Shown piece by piece: positions 1 to 9,644 of a stretch of 40,192 bases of DNA. Numbering within the stretch: the stretch's first letter is position 1; each line of letters begins with the position of its first letter. Position numbers and translations under genes: made by a program. Source of the stretch: Sphingomonadales bacterium (lineage in GTDB: Bacteria; Pseudomonadota; Alphaproteobacteria; Sphingomonadales; Sphingomonadaceae). The DNA lies in NCBI GenBank assembly GCA_014763545.1, contig JACXVD010000022.1, positions 1-40,192 of the forward strand. Direction: 5' to 3'. Under the pieces are notes generated by a model, which saw only the letters and a list, made by a program, of their open reading frames with translations, made no database searches and was not told the origin of the DNA.

Positions 1-1155
1 GTGGCGGTGACCGGGGCGGAGGCATTGCGCACTGCGGGTGCGCTCGCCAAGGCGGGCGGGCAGGGCGGCGACAATGTCTTGCAGGCGGCGGCGCGGGCGC
101 GCCCCACCGACTATCGCGGGGCCTATGGCTTGCGCCTGCCGGTGGACGTTTATCCGTTGTATGAGAATGCGCTGCGCGCCAGCCTCGGCCAGTCGCTGGC
201 CGAAGGTCAGGCGGAAAGCGGGGCGATCTGGGCGGCGATGTCGCAAATGGCCGCTGCCAATCCGGCGGCCTGGATGCGCGAGCCGGTCGCGGCCGAGACG
301 ATCGTCACCCCATCGGCCGACAACCGCCCGATTGCCTTTCCCTATACCAAGCTGATGGTCGCCAATGCGGCGGTCAACCAGGGTGCAGGCTTCATCGTGA
401 CCAGCCTGGCAGAGGCGCGCGCCCACGGCATCGCGGACGACCGGCTGGTATTCGTCGGGCTGGGGGCAGCGGCGAAGGAGCCCGCCGATTTCCTCGCGCG
501 GGCGGATTATCGCTCCTCGCCCAGCCTCGAAATTTCGATCCGTGAGGCGCTGCGGCGCAATAGCGTCGCGGCGGAGGAGCTCGCGCATGCCGAACTCTAC
601 AGCTGCTTTTCCTGCATGCCGAAAATGGCGCGGCGGGTGCTCGGCTGGCCGCTCGACCGGCCCGTCAGCCTCTTCGGCGGGCTGACCTTCGGCGGCGGGC
701 CGATTGCCAATTACATGAGCCACGCGGTCGCCAGCATGGTCGATGCCTTGCGCGCGGGCGGGGGCAAGGGATTGCTGTTCGCCAATGGCGGCTATGCAAC
801 CGACAGCCATACGATCATGCTGGGCAGCGAACCCTTCGCGCCGACCGGGGCGCCGCGCGATTACGATGTGCAGGCGCAGGCCGATGCATTGCGCGGGCCG
901 GTCCCGTCGCTCGATCCGTCCTATGCGGGGGCGGCGGAGATCGAAAGCTACACCGTGCATTATCGGCGGGACGGCAGCGCGCGCTCCGGCACCATCGTGG
1001 CGCGCACGGCGCAGGGCAGCCGCACGCTCGCGCTGGTGCCGGGGGAGGATACGGCGACGATCGCCTTCCTCACCGACGGCGCAGCGGAGCCGGTCGGGGC
1101 ACGCGGGGAAATCGTCGCGGGCGAGGGTGGCTTGTCGTACTGGCGCGCCGCCTAG
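1..1155 (+). CDS. Thiolase-family acetyl-CoA acetyltransferase-like protein (5' end cut by window)
   Basis: The frame is open from the first base, so the true start probably lies upstream and the 384 visible residues are the C-terminal three quarters of a protein of roughly 490 residues. It resembles the SCP-x/acetyl-CoA acetyltransferase branch of the thiolases, which make or cleave beta-ketoacyl-CoA. Supporting motifs are YSCFSC (about residues 200-205), the glycine-rich GGLTFGGGP-NY segment with a following SHA, and NGGYATDSH near residue 267, the counterpart of the C-terminal thiolase NGG-T-H motif. The N-terminal active-site region is not visible, so activity cannot be judged. The gene ends 6 bp before the convergent LysR gene. 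Its position beside the leucine operon fits acyl-CoA metabolism, but the substrate is unknown. Confidence 0.75.
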   Translation: MAVTGAEALRTAGALAKAGGQGGDNVLQAAARARPTDYRGAYGLRLPVDVYPLYENALRASLGQSLAEGQAESGAIWAAMSQMAAANPAAWMREPVAAETIVTPSADNRPIAFPYTKLMVANAAVNQGAGFIVTSLAEARAHGIADDRLVFVGLGAAAKEPADFLARADYRSSPSLEISIREALRRNSVAAEELAHAELYSCFSCMPKMARRVLGWPLDRPVSLFGGLTFGGGPIANYMSHAVASMVDALRAGGGKGLLFANGGYATDSHTIMLGSEPFAPTGAPRDYDVQAQADALRGPVPSLDPSYAGAAEIESYTVHYRRDGSARSGTIVARTAQGSRTLALVPGEDTATIAFLTDGAAEPVGARGEIVAGEGGLSYWRAA

Positions 1156-1161
1156 ATTGGC

Positions 1162-2034
1162 CTAGGCGGCCAGGTCTGCGCGCAGATCGCCGGCCAGCGC
1201 GGCGACCTGCCCGCGCCGTTCGTCCCCGTCGAGCCAGCGGCTGCCGAGCCGCAGGCCCAGCGTGCGGCTATAGTCGTATCCCTCGATGGGCAGCGGGGTG
1301 ACGCCGTCGCGCGCGAAGGACAGCGGGGCGGTGGTGATCGCGATCCCCGCCGCCACCATCGCGATGCAGCGTGTGTCGTCGCTCGATCGCAGCGCGAAGC
1401 GGGGGCGCACGCGGTGGCGGGTGAAGAAGCGGCTGGTTTCGTCGAGCAACTCGCAATTGCGCCTGGCGATCATCGTTTCCGAGGCAAGCTCGTCCGGCCG
1501 CACCGTGCCGCGCGCCAGCAACGGGTGGCCCGCCCGCACCAGCATGGCGTAGGGTTCGGTCAGCAGCGGGAAGGCGCTCGCCGGATCGTCCGCGCCGTGG
1601 AGCAAGGTCAGCGCCGCGTCGATGCGTCCGTTGGCCAGCGCGCCGTCCAGCTCGCTTTCGTTGCCTTCGACCAGTTCGAGCGAGAAACGGGCGGCGAAAT
1701 GTGCAGAGATCCGTTCGAGCAGCGGCGCGGCAATCGTATTGAGTACGCCCAGCCGAATGTCGGGCCAGTTGCCCGCGCGCGCCTCGCCGAAATTGTCCGC
1801 AGCGAGGAAGTTGCGCTCCAGCTCGCGCGCGATGGGCAGGAACTTGCCGCCCGCCTCGGTCATGCGGATGCGGCGGCGGTTGCGCACGAACAGCCTCGTG
1901 CCGACCTGCCGCTCCAGCTCGGCAATCCCGGCGGACAGCGTCGGCTGGGTCACGCGGATACGCGCGGCGGCCTGGGTGAAACTGCCGGTTTCCACCACGG
2001 CGAGGAACTGGCGGATATGGGATCGTTTTATCAT
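1162..2034 (-). CDS. LysR-family transcriptional regulator
   Basis: This 290-residue protein has the usual LysR size and layout. An N-terminal winged helix-turn-helix (about residues 3-62; FTQAAARIRVTQPTLSAGI is the helix-turn-helix core) is followed by a periplasmic-binding-protein-like effector domain to the C-terminus. It is divergent from the isovaleryl-CoA dehydrogenase operon across a 106-bp gap, the classic layout for a LysR activator that also represses itself. An inverted repeat with T-N11-A spacing overlaps its own start codon. The control of the leucine operon is inferred from this layout. The effector, perhaps an acyl-CoA or organic acid, cannot be read from sequence. Confidence 0.9.
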   Translation of the reverse strand: MIKRSHIRQFLAVVETGSFTQAAARIRVTQPTLSAGIAELERQVGTRLFVRNRRRIRMTEAGGKFLPIARELERNFLAADNFGEARAGNWPDIRLGVLNTIAAPLLERISAHFAARFSLELVEGNESELDGALANGRIDAALTLLHGADDPASAFPLLTEPYAMLVRAGHPLLARGTVRPDELASETMIARRNCELLDETSRFFTRHRVRPRFALRSSDDTRCIAMVAAGIAITTAPLSFARDGVTPLPIEGYDYSRTLGLRLGSRWLDGDERRGQVAALAGDLRADLAA

Positions 2035-2050
2035 AGGAAAATTCTATGAT
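2030..2050. promoter_or_regulatory. Probable LysR operator (T-N11-A box)
   Basis: A perfect 7-bp inverted repeat, ATCATAG-N7-CTATGAT, contains the LysR signature ATAG-N7-CTAT (T-N11-A). It covers the start codon of the LysR gene (positions 2032-2034) and lies about 90 bp upstream of the dehydrogenase start. Location over the regulator's own start suggests autorepression. A role in activating the divergent operon is inferred. Confidence 0.65.
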
Positions 2051-2140
2051 ACTTCCCTGACGCTTTCAATTTTTCTTTGATAGGCAAGAGGCGTAACCAG
2101 CCGCGCGAAAGAAACCGCCGCCAGGTGGAGAGGAGCACAG

Positions 2141-3310
2141 ATGCGCGCGACGCCCGATTTCGATTTCTCGCTCGGCGAAACCGCCGAAATGATCCGCGAG
2201 GTCACCGCCCGTTTCGCCGACGAACAGATCATGCCGCTGGCCGAAAAGGTCGACCGCGACGATTGGTTCCCGCGCGACGAGCTGTGGACCGCGATGGGCG
2301 AACTGGGCCTGCACGGCATCACCGTGACGGAAGAAGATGGCGGGCTGGGCCTGGGCTATCTCGAACACGTCATCGCTTGCGAGGAAGTCAGCCGTGCCAG
2401 CGCCTCGATCGGCCTTTCCTACGGCGCGCATTCCAATTTGTGCATCAACCAGATCCGCCGCTGGGGTAATCCCGACCAGAAAGCCCACTACCTGCCCCGG
2501 CTGATCAGCGGCGAACATGTCGGCGCGCTGGCGATGAGCGAGGCCGGCGCGGGCAGCGACGTGGTCGGCATGAAGCTGCGCGCCGATGAGGTCGCGGGCG
2601 GCTTCCGCCTCAACGGTACCAAATTCTGGATCACCAATGGCCCGGAAGCCGATACGCTGGTGGTCTATGCCAAGACCTCACCCGGCGAAGGCAGCCGCGG
2701 GATCACCGCCTTCATCATCGAGAAGGGGATGGAGGGTTTCTCCATCGGCCAGAAGATCGGCAAGATGGGCATGCGCGGCAGCCCGACCGCCGAACTGGTG
2801 TTCGACGATTGCTTCGTCCCCGAAGACAATGTGATGGGCCCGCTGCATGGCGGCGTGGGCGTGCTGATGAGCGGGCTGGACTATGAACGCGTGGTCCTGT
2901 CCGGCGGGCAATTGGGGCTGATGCAGGCCTGCCTCGACGTCGTCATCCCCTATGTCCGCGAGCGCAAGCAGTTCGGCAAGCCCATCGGCAGTTTCCAGCT
3001 GATGCAGGCGAAGGTGGCCGACATGTACACCGCCCTGCAGAGCGCGCGCGCCTATGTCTATTCGGTCGCCAAGGCCTGCGATGCCGGGCAGACCACCCGC
3101 TTCGACGCGGCCGGGGCGATCCTGATGGCGTCCGAAGCGGCAGTTCGCGTGGCCAATGAATCGATCCAGGCACTGGGCGGCGCGGGCTACACCACCGACT
3201 GGCCGGTCGAACGCTTCTACCGCGATGCCAAGCTGCTGGACATCGGCGCGGGAACCAACGAAATCAGGCGCATGCTGATCGGACGCGAATTGATCGGGGC
3301 TGGCGGGTAA
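2141..3310 (+). CDS. ivd: Isovaleryl-CoA dehydrogenase
   Basis: This 389-residue acyl-CoA dehydrogenase oxidises isovaleryl-CoA to 3-methylcrotonyl-CoA in leucine breakdown, passing electrons to ETF. The three-part fold is visible: an N-terminal helical domain, a middle beta domain with [10 protein letters not shown] and FWITNG flavin-binding segments, and a C-terminal helical domain. The substrate call rests on the catalytic base. The residue at the usual position in other acyl-CoA dehydrogenases (YEGT) is here Ala in GAGTNE, while a Glu sits in [11 protein letters not shown] (E249), as in isovaleryl-CoA dehydrogenases. A strong ribosome site (GGAGAGGAG) precedes the ATG. The carboxylase genes follow with a 1-bp gap, confirming the pathway. 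Confidence 0.95.
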   Translation: MRATPDFDFSLGETAEMIREVTARFADEQIMPLAEKVDRDDWFPRDELWTAMGELGLHGITVTEEDGGLGLGYLEHVIACEEVSRASASIGLSYGAHSNLCINQIRRWGNPDQKAHYLPRLISGEHVGALAMSEAGAGSDVVGMKLRADEVAGGFRLNGTKFWITNGPEADTLVVYAKTSPGEGSRGITAFIIEKGMEGFSIGQKIGKMGMRGSPTAELVFDDCFVPEDNVMGPLHGGVGVLMSGLDYERVVLSGGQLGLMQACLDVVIPYVRERKQFGKPIGSFQLMQAKVADMYTALQSARAYVYSVAKACDAGQTTRFDAAGAILMASEAAVRVANESIQALGGAGYTTDWPVERFYRDAKLLDIGAGTNEIRRMLIGRELIGAGG

Positions 3311-3311
3311 G

Positions 3312-4919
3312 ATGACCGCACCCGTCCTCACCACCAAGCTGGACCTCGAAAGTCCCGAGGCGAAGGCGCGCAGCAGCCATAATCGCGCGCTGGCGCAGGA
3401 TCTGCGCGCGCAGGTCGCACAGGCGGCGCTGGGCGGGCCGGAGAAGCATCGCGAGCGCCATATGGCGCGCGGCAAGCTGCTGCCGAGGGAACGTGTCGAG
3501 CGCCTGCTCGATCCGGGGTCGCCCTTTCTCGAGATCGGCCAGCTTGCCGCCAACGGTATGTACGAGGGCGACGTTTCGGGCGCTTCGATGATTTGCGGCA
3601 TCGGGCGGGTATCGGGCCGGCAGGTGATGATCGTCGCCAACGATCCGACGGTGAAGGGCGGCTCCTACTACCCGATGACCGTCAAGAAGCATCTGCGCGC
3701 GCAGGAGATCGCACAGGAAAACCGCCTGCCGTGCATCTACCTCGTCGACAGCGGCGGGGCGAATTTGCCCTACCAGGCCGAGGTCTTTCCCGACCGCGAC
3801 CATTTCGGGCGCATCTTCTTCAACCAGGCGAATATGTCCGCGCTGGGCATCCCGCAGATCGCCTGCGTGATGGGCAGCTGCACCGCAGGCGGGGCCTATG
3901 TCCCGGCGATGAGCGACGAGACGGTGATCGTGCGCGAACAGGGCACGATCTTCCTTGCCGGCCCGCCGCTGGTGAAGGCCGCGACGGGCGAGGAAATCAG
4001 CGCCGAGGATCTGGGCGGCGGCGACCTGCATGCGAAGAAATCGGGCGTGGTCGACCATCTGGCGGAGAATGACGAACACGCGCTGACCATCGTGCGCGAC
4101 ATCGTCAGCCACCTCGGCGACAATTATGCGCGCGCGAAGGATGTCGCGCTAAAAGACCCGCGTCCGCCTAAATTCGACGCCGAAGATATCTATGCGATCA
4201 TCCCCGAGGACGTTCGCGCGCCCTATGATGTGCACGAGGTGATCGCGCGGCTGGTGGACGGAAGCGAGTTCCACGAATTCAAGGCGCTGTTCGGCAGCAC
4301 GCTGGTCTGCGGCTTCGCGCATATCTGGGGGATGCCGGTGGCGATCCTCGCCAACAACGGCGTGCTGTTTTCCGAAAGCGCGCAGAAGGGCGCGCATTTC
4401 ATCGAGCTCGCCTGCCAGCGCCGCATCCCGCTGCTGTTCCTGCAGAACATCTCCGGATTCATGGTCGGCGGGAAGTACGAGGCCGAAGGCATCGCCAAGC
4501 ACGGCGCGAAGCTGGTGACCGCCGTCGCCACCGCACAGGTGCCCAAGGTGACCGTGGTGATCGGCGGCAGCTTCGGTGCGGGCAATTACGGCATGTGCGG
4601 CCGGGCCTATTCCCCGCGCTTCCTGTTCACCTGGCCCAACGCGCGCATCAGCGTGATGGGCGGCGAGCAGGCCGCATCGGTGCTCGCCACCGTTCACCGC
4701 GACGCCGACAATTGGACGCCGGAACAGGCCGAGGAATTCAAGGCCCCGATCCGCCAGAAATACGAGGACGAAGGCAACCCTTACTACGCCACCGCGCGGA
4801 TGTGGGATGATGGCGTGATCGACCCGGTGCAGACCCGCGACGTGCTGGGCCTCGCCTTCGCCGCGACGCTGGAAGCCCCGATTGCGGAGGCGCCCCGGTT
4901 CGGGGTGTTCAGGATGTAA
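3312..4919 (+). CDS. mccB: Methylcrotonyl-CoA carboxylase, carboxyltransferase (beta) subunit
   Basis: The 535-residue protein has the length of 3-methylcrotonyl-CoA carboxylase beta subunits. It transfers CO2 from biotin to 3-methylcrotonyl-CoA, giving 3-methylglutaconyl-CoA. Two crotonase-like carboxyltransferase halves are present. The N-terminal half carries [10 protein letters not shown] and [16 protein letters not shown], and the stretch [16 protein letters not shown] is typical of MCC and related beta subunits. The C-terminal half carries [11 protein letters not shown] and [16 protein letters not shown]. It lies between ivd (1-bp gap) and the biotin subunit, whose ATG overlaps the last base of this stop codon, so the three genes form one translation-coupled operon. 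Confidence 0.96.
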   Translation: MTAPVLTTKLDLESPEAKARSSHNRALAQDLRAQVAQAALGGPEKHRERHMARGKLLPRERVERLLDPGSPFLEIGQLAANGMYEGDVSGASMICGIGRVSGRQVMIVANDPTVKGGSYYPMTVKKHLRAQEIAQENRLPCIYLVDSGGANLPYQAEVFPDRDHFGRIFFNQANMSALGIPQIACVMGSCTAGGAYVPAMSDETVIVREQGTIFLAGPPLVKAATGEEISAEDLGGGDLHAKKSGVVDHLAENDEHALTIVRDIVSHLGDNYARAKDVALKDPRPPKFDAEDIYAIIPEDVRAPYDVHEVIARLVDGSEFHEFKALFGSTLVCGFAHIWGMPVAILANNGVLFSESAQKGAHFIELACQRRIPLLFLQNISGFMVGGKYEAEGIAKHGAKLVTAVATAQVPKVTVVIGGSFGAGNYGMCGRAYSPRFLFTWPNARISVMGGEQAASVLATVHRDADNWTPEQAEEFKAPIRQKYEDEGNPYYATARMWDDGVIDPVQTRDVLGLAFAATLEAPIAEAPRFGVFRM

Positions 4920-6814
4920 TGGCTATGATCACCTCTCTCCTCATCGCCAATCGCGGCGAGATCGCGTGCCGCATCATCCGCACCGCGCGGGCGATGGGTA
5001 TTCGCACCGTCGCGGTCTATTCCGACGCCGATGCCAAGGCGCTGCATGTGCGGCAGGCGGACGAGGCGGTGCATATCGGGCCTTCGCCGGCGGCAGAGAG
5101 CTATCTCGTTGGCGAGAAAATCATCGCCGCGGCGAAGGCGACCGGGGCTCAGGCGATCCATCCGGGTTATGGCTTCCTGTCGGAGAATGCCGGGTTCGCG
5201 CAGTCGGTGATCGGCGCCGGGCTGGTGTGGGTCGGCCCCAAGCCCGCGAGCATCGAGGCGATGGGGCTGAAGGATGCGGCCAAGCAGCGGATGCGCGATG
5301 CCGGCGTGCCGGTGACGCCGGGCTATGACGGCGCGGACCAGTCGGTCAGCCGCCTCAAGGCCGAGGCCGATGCGATCGGCTATCCGGTGCTGATCAAGGC
5401 GGTCGCCGGTGGCGGCGGCAAGGGCATGCGCAAGGTCGATGATGCGGCGGATTTCGAGGCCGCGCTCGAAAGCTGCAAGCGAGAGGCCAAGGCCAGCTTC
5501 GGCAATGACGAGGTGCTGCTCGAAAAGTGGATCACCTCGCCCCGCCATATCGAGGTGCAGGTGTTCGGCGACAGCCACGGCAATGTCGTCCATTTGTTCG
5601 AACGCGATTGCTCGCTCCAGCGCCGCCACCAGAAGGTGATCGAGGAAGCCCCCGCTCCCGGCATGGACGCGGCCACGCGCGAAGCGATCTGCGCCGCCGC
5701 CGTCCGCGCCGCCAAGGCGGTCGACTACGAGGGCGCGGGCACGATCGAATTCATCGCCGATGCCAGCGAAGGCCTGCGCGCCGACCGCATCTTCTTCATG
5801 GAAATGAACACCCGCCTTCAGGTCGAACACCCGGTGACCGAGGAGATCACCGGGGTGGACCTGGTGGAGTGGCAGCTTCGCGTCGCGAGCGGCGAGCCGG
5901 TGCCGCTTAAGCAGGAAGAGCTCAGCATCGACGGTCACGCCATTGAGGTGAGACTTTACGCTGAAGACCCCGCAAAGGGCTTTCTGCCCTCAACAGGGCC
6001 GCTGGAGCACTCTGACCTCGATCACCTTTCGGATCGACGGAACGGTTTTCGTTTCGAAATGAGCGTTGAAGAGGGCGATGTTGTTTCGCCCTTCTACGAT
6101 CCCATGATTGGGAAGATCATTCTCCACCGTCCGACGCGTAGCGAGGCGATTGATGATTTGGCTAGTTACCTCAGCCTTGTCGAAATCTGGCCGATCCGAA
6201 CTAATGCGCCGTTTTTATGGCGGGCGCTCGATCATCCTGATTTCAAAGCAGGACGCATTACTACAAGCTTCATCGAGGATCATTCCGACCAGCTTGCCGT
6301 CTCGAACGAACCCCGCGACGAGCACTGGGCGGCGGCCGCTAGAGCCAAACTCGACCCCAAGGACGGTGAAGATGAGAAGCTTCTTGTCGGCTTCAGATTG
6401 AACGCGCCGCCGGTAGAGCGGGTCACATTCTACCGTGGCGACGAAGTGCGTACCCTGACGCGTCATGACGTTGATCCTGATTCTTTTGTCACTTCTCTGC
6501 GCGATGAGCACAGCATCGTCATTCTGGACGAAGGCGGTTATTTCGAATTCGATCTCACTTCTCGCGGCACCGGCACCCACTCCGCCCACGATGGCGACAT
6601 CATCGCCCCCATGCCGGGCAAGGTCATCGCGGTCGATGTGGCCGAGGGCCAGACCGTCACCGCCGGCCAGCGGCTGCTGGTGCTCGAGGCGATGAAGATG
6701 GAACACGCGCTCACCGCGCCGTTCGACGGGACGGTGGCCGAGCTGTCGGTCAGCGCGGGCGCGCAGGTGCAGGTGGAGGCGCTGCTCGCACGGGTCGAGC
6801 CGGCGGGGGACTAG
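4919..6814 (+). CDS. mccA: Methylcrotonyl-CoA carboxylase, biotin carboxylase/BCCP (alpha) subunit
   Basis: This 631-residue subunit carboxylates its own biotin using ATP and bicarbonate. Domains in order are a biotin carboxylase N-domain beginning SLLIANRGEIACRI, an ATP-grasp domain with AVAGGGGKGMR and EMNTRLQVEHPVTE, a biotin carboxylase C-domain (HAIEVRLYAEDP), a linker, and a C-terminal biotinyl domain with EAMKMEH (biotinylated Lys K593). The ATG at 4919 overlaps the mccB stop; an in-frame ATG at 4925 is an alternative start. Bases from about 5935 to 6560, covering the carboxylase C-domain and linker, have about 55% GC and different codon choice, against 70-78% in sampled flanking rows. 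The frame stays intact and motifs are kept, so the protein is probably functional. Confidence 0.95.
   Translation: MAMITSLLIANRGEIACRIIRTARAMGIRTVAVYSDADAKALHVRQADEAVHIGPSPAAESYLVGEKIIAAAKATGAQAIHPGYGFLSENAGFAQSVIGAGLVWVGPKPASIEAMGLKDAAKQRMRDAGVPVTPGYDGADQSVSRLKAEADAIGYPVLIKAVAGGGGKGMRKVDDAADFEAALESCKREAKASFGNDEVLLEKWITSPRHIEVQVFGDSHGNVVHLFERDCSLQRRHQKVIEEAPAPGMDAATREAICAAAVRAAKAVDYEGAGTIEFIADASEGLRADRIFFMEMNTRLQVEHPVTEEITGVDLVEWQLRVASGEPVPLKQEELSIDGHAIEVRLYAEDPAKGFLPSTGPLEHSDLDHLSDRRNGFRFEMSVEEGDVVSPFYDPMIGKIILHRPTRSEAIDDLASYLSLVEIWPIRTNAPFLWRALDHPDFKAGRITTSFIEDHSDQLAVSNEPRDEHWAAAARAKLDPKDGEDEKLLVGFRLNAPPVERVTFYRGDEVRTLTRHDVDPDSFVTSLRDEHSIVILDEGGYFEFDLTSRGTGTHSAHDGDIIAPMPGKVIAVDVAEGQTVTAGQRLLVLEAMKMEHALTAPFDGTVAELSVSAGAQVQVEALLARVEPAGD
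5935..6560 (+). other. Compositionally atypical block inside mccA (possible recombinant segment)
   Basis: Hand counts of successive 60-base rows give about 57, 52, 50, 55, 55, 48, 68, 58, 57 and 50% GC from 5941 to 6540. Flanking rows give 70% (5881-5940), 78% (5641-5700) and 70% (6601-6660). Codons rare elsewhere in the window appear, such as AGA, CTT, GTT and TTT. No insertion sequence, repeat or frame change marks the borders. The simplest reading is homologous replacement of part of the gene by DNA from a lower-GC relative. A relaxed linker region is an alternative. Confidence 0.65.
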
Positions 6815-6850
6815 TTTCGGCGCACAACCAGAAGCCCGTCCGGGTGGGCG

Positions 6851-8359
6851 CTAACCCGCTTTCGGCACTACGCTCGCCACCCTTTGCATCGCCAGCGCGG
6901 CGACCAGCAGCGATCCGGCGGCGAACAGCATGGTCCACACCGGCTCGCCGGGGAAGGCGAGGGTCATGATCGTTCCCATCACCGTCGCCACCAGCAGCTG
7001 TGGCACCACGATGAAGATGTTGAACAGCCCCATGTAGATGCCCAGCTTCGCCTGTGGCAGGTTCGAAGCGAGGATCGCATAGGGCATCGCGAGGATGCTC
7101 GCCCAGGCAATGCCGATGCCCACCTCGCAAACCAGCAGCGCATTGGCATCGCGCAGCACGAAGAAGCCGAGATAGCCCAGCGCCCCGGCGACGAGACACA
7201 GCGAATGGGTCATCACCGGGCCGATCCTGCGGCTCAGCGCGGGCAACAGCGCCAGCGCCGCCACCGCCGCGACGCCGTTATATACAGTGAAGAGGACATT
7301 CACCCAGTTCGCACCTTCATTATAGGCGGCGCTGGCGGTGTCGGTGGAGCCGAAGACATATTGCGTCACCACCGGGGTGGTGTTGACCCACATGATGAAC
7401 AGCGCGCTCCAGCTGAAGAACTGCACCAGCGCCAGCCGCTTCATCACCGGCGGCATGCCCGAGAAGTCGCCGACGATCGAGGCGAGCATGTTGGCGCTGC
7501 GCCCCGCCTTCACCAGCGCGATCGCGATGGCCGAGAGCAGCCCGTAGAAGATCAGCAGCGCGCCCAGCAGCAGCACTTCCTTGGCCAGCGCGAAATGCAG
7601 CACCACGCCGATCACCAGCGCCCCGGCGACGATCCAGGGCAGGGTGGTGGCATAGGAGCGCGTGGCGAGTGCGGCGGTGGTGTCGGCAGCGGCGATGCTT
7701 TCCGCCCCGCCGAAAGCCGCCAGCTGTTCGGGGCTGTATTCGCGGGTGGTGGCGATGGTCCACAGCACCGCCGCCAGCAGCGCCGCGCCGCCTGCCCAAA
7801 AGCTCCACCGCACCGTGTCGGGGATACCCCCGCCCGGCGCGACATTGGCGACGCCGAGATGTTCGAGCAGGAAGGGGAAGATCGATCCGACCACCGCGCC
7901 CGCGCCGATGAAGGCGGTCTGCACCGCATAGCCCGCGCTGTGCTGGTCGGTGCGCAGCATATCGCCGACGAAGGCGCGGAACGGCTCCATCGAGACGTTG
8001 AGGCTGGCATCGAGCACCCACAACATGGTGGCGGAGAAGATCAGCGGCATGGCGAAACCGGGGGCAAACGGCATCAGGAACAGCGCCAGCGCGGCGAAGA
8101 TTGCCCCGGTGAGGAAATAGGGGCGCCGGCGGCCGAGCCGGTTCCAGGTCCGGTCGGACAGATGGCCGATGATCGGCTGGACCAGCAGCCCGGTGAGCGG
8201 GGCGGCGACCCACAGCGCGGACAGCTCGTCGATATTCGCGCCGAGCGTCTGGAACACGCGGCTCATGTTCGAATTCTGCAGCGCGAAGCCGATCTGAATC
8301 CCGAAAAAGCCGAAGCTGATGTTCCACAGCCCGGCCCAGCTTTGCCGCGGTTTATCCAT
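6851..8359 (-). CDS. MFS sugar transporter, probable maltose/maltodextrin-type (SLC45-like)
   Basis: This is a 502-residue inner-membrane protein with about twelve hydrophobic segments. Its N-terminal half has features of the glycoside/SLC45 branch: [17 protein letters not shown], then [16 protein letters not shown], the loop 2-3 motif of the major facilitator family. A longer reading frame begins at 8425, but the ATG at 8359 is preferred because GAGAGGAA lies about 10 bases upstream and the protein then begins at the usual point, shortly before the first membrane segment. It follows the LacI gene on the same strand and is divergent from the TonB receptor. This matches the Caulobacter maltose locus of regulator, MFS transporter and receptor. 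Substrate is inferred from that context. Confidence 0.88.
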   Translation of the reverse strand: MDKPRQSWAGLWNISFGFFGIQIGFALQNSNMSRVFQTLGANIDELSALWVAAPLTGLLVQPIIGHLSDRTWNRLGRRRPYFLTGAIFAALALFLMPFAPGFAMPLIFSATMLWVLDASLNVSMEPFRAFVGDMLRTDQHSAGYAVQTAFIGAGAVVGSIFPFLLEHLGVANVAPGGGIPDTVRWSFWAGGAALLAAVLWTIATTREYSPEQLAAFGGAESIAAADTTAALATRSYATTLPWIVAGALVIGVVLHFALAKEVLLLGALLIFYGLLSAIAIALVKAGRSANMLASIVGDFSGMPPVMKRLALVQFFSWSALFIMWVNTTPVVTQYVFGSTDTASAAYNEGANWVNVLFTVYNGVAAVAALALLPALSRRIGPVMTHSLCLVAGALGYLGFFVLRDANALLVCEVGIGIAWASILAMPYAILASNLPQAKLGIYMGLFNIFIVVPQLLVATVMGTIMTLAFPGEPVWTMLFAAGSLLVAALAMQRVASVVPKAG

Positions 8360-8406
8360 GGTGAATCCGGTTCCTCTCGCGCTTGTCCGGCTCTGCCGCC
8401 CGGCTT

Positions 8407-8422
8407 CCAGCCCGAGGGCTGG
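8407..8422 (-). promoter_or_regulatory. Small hairpin between the LacI and MFS genes
   Basis: A perfect 6-bp stem (CCAGCC/GGCTGG) with a 4-base loop sits in the 120-bp gap between the regulator stop and the transporter start. No T-run follows. It may shield message ends or partly stop transcription; a function is not shown. Confidence 0.35.
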
Positions 8423-8479
8423 CACGGCGCGGCGCCCGCGGCAAGGCGCATACGAATGCGATGGCGGCCCCGCGCGGGC

Positions 8480-9544
8480 CTAGCCCGCGGTGCTGGCGCG
8501 CACGATCAGCCGGGTGGGCAGGGTGCGGTGCGGCGGTGCGCTGCCATCCAGCTGCGCGACCAGCGTATCGACCAGCAGTTCGCCCGCCTGCGGCATGTCC
8601 TGCTTGAGCGTGGTCAGCGGGGGTGAGGTCATGCTGGCGGAAGGGATATCGTCGAAACCGACCACCGCCACATCCTGCGGCACTTTCAGCCCCGCTTCGG
8701 CCAAAGCGCGCATCGCGCCGATCGCGATCAGGTCGCTGGCAGCAAAGATCGCGTCGAACCCCGCCCCGGCCGCGATCAGCGAACGGGCTGCGGCATGCCC
8801 GTCATCCTCGCTGGTCAGCGCATCGCGTTGCAGGGCGGGGTCGGGGGCGATCCCGGCGTCTGCCAGTGCGGCGCAGAGCCCGCGGTAGCGTTCGGCAAAT
8901 TCCGGGTAATGCTCGTCTGCCTGGCCGATGAAGGCGATGCGCCGCCTTCCCAGATCCAGCAAATGTTCGCCAGCGATCCGGCCTGCGCCGAAATTGTCCG
9001 AACCCACGGTGGCACCGACATTGTCTTCGCCGACCGATCCCCAGCGCACGAAATGCGTGCCTTGCGCAACCAGCTGTTCCAGCCGCGCCTCGTAAAGCGT
9101 GTAGTCGCCGTAGCCGAGCAGGATCAGCCCGTCGGCCCGATGGCTGTCCTGGTAGCGGACATGCCAATTGTCCTCCATCCGCTGGAACGAGATCAGCAGG
9201 TCCAGCCCGCGATCGGCGGCTGCACGGGTGATCGAACCGAGCATCGCGAGGAAGAAGGGATTGATCGTGCCGCCCGCTTCGCCGGCGCTGTCCGACGCGT
9301 CCTGCGCGGTTGCCGGTTCTTCGAAGAACAGCAGCGCCAATGTGTTCGAGCGCTGGCTGCGCAATGAAGAGGCGTTCTTGTCGACGGTGTAGTTCAGCTC
9401 GCGCGCGATCTTCTCGATCTTTTCGCGGGTGGCCTGGCTGACCGAGCGGTCTCCGCGCAGCGCGCGGCTCACCGTCGGCTGGGAGACCCCGGCCAGGTAA
9501 GCGATGTCGAAGCTCGTTGGTCTGCCTGTGGGTACGCGGCCCAT
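8480..9544 (-). CDS. LacI-family transcriptional regulator of the glucan locus
   Basis: The 354-residue protein has the standard LacI design. An N-terminal helix-turn-helix (about residues 10-32, DIAYLAGVSQPTVSRALRG) is followed by a hinge helix region and a type I periplasmic-binding-protein-like sugar-sensing domain ending in DVAVVGFDDIPSASMTSPPLTTL, typical of the family. It is divergent from the TonB receptor and lies upstream of the MFS gene on the same strand. By analogy with the Caulobacter maltose regulator it probably represses both sides until maltose or a related sugar is present. The likely operator is the palindrome at 9645-9680. Confidence 0.93.
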   Translation of the reverse strand: MGRVPTGRPTSFDIAYLAGVSQPTVSRALRGDRSVSQATREKIEKIARELNYTVDKNASSLRSQRSNTLALLFFEEPATAQDASDSAGEAGGTINPFFLAMLGSITRAAADRGLDLLISFQRMEDNWHVRYQDSHRADGLILLGYGDYTLYEARLEQLVAQGTHFVRWGSVGEDNVGATVGSDNFGAGRIAGEHLLDLGRRRIAFIGQADEHYPEFAERYRGLCAALADAGIAPDPALQRDALTSEDDGHAAARSLIAAGAGFDAIFAASDLIAIGAMRALAEAGLKVPQDVAVVGFDDIPSASMTSPPLTTLKQDMPQAGELLVDTLVAQLDGSAPPHRTLPTRLIVRASTAG

Positions 9545-9644
9545 GATCCTGTCCCTTAGCGATCCCTAATCGAGCGCGGCCCCCTTGGCAAACCGGGCCT
9601 GCCGGGCTGCGCCACAGCGGGTGCAGGGTGGTGCATATCGGACA

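Noticed and set aside
5935-6560. Pseudogene or frameshift inside mccA suggested by the composition change.
   Set aside because: The frame is continuous from start to stop, carboxylase C-domain motifs are kept, and the biotin site follows in phase.
6884-8626. Long plus-strand frame opposite the MFS transporter.
   Set aside because: The minus-strand frame has the transporter family motifs and membrane segments. The plus frame is low-complexity His/Gln/Arg-rich.
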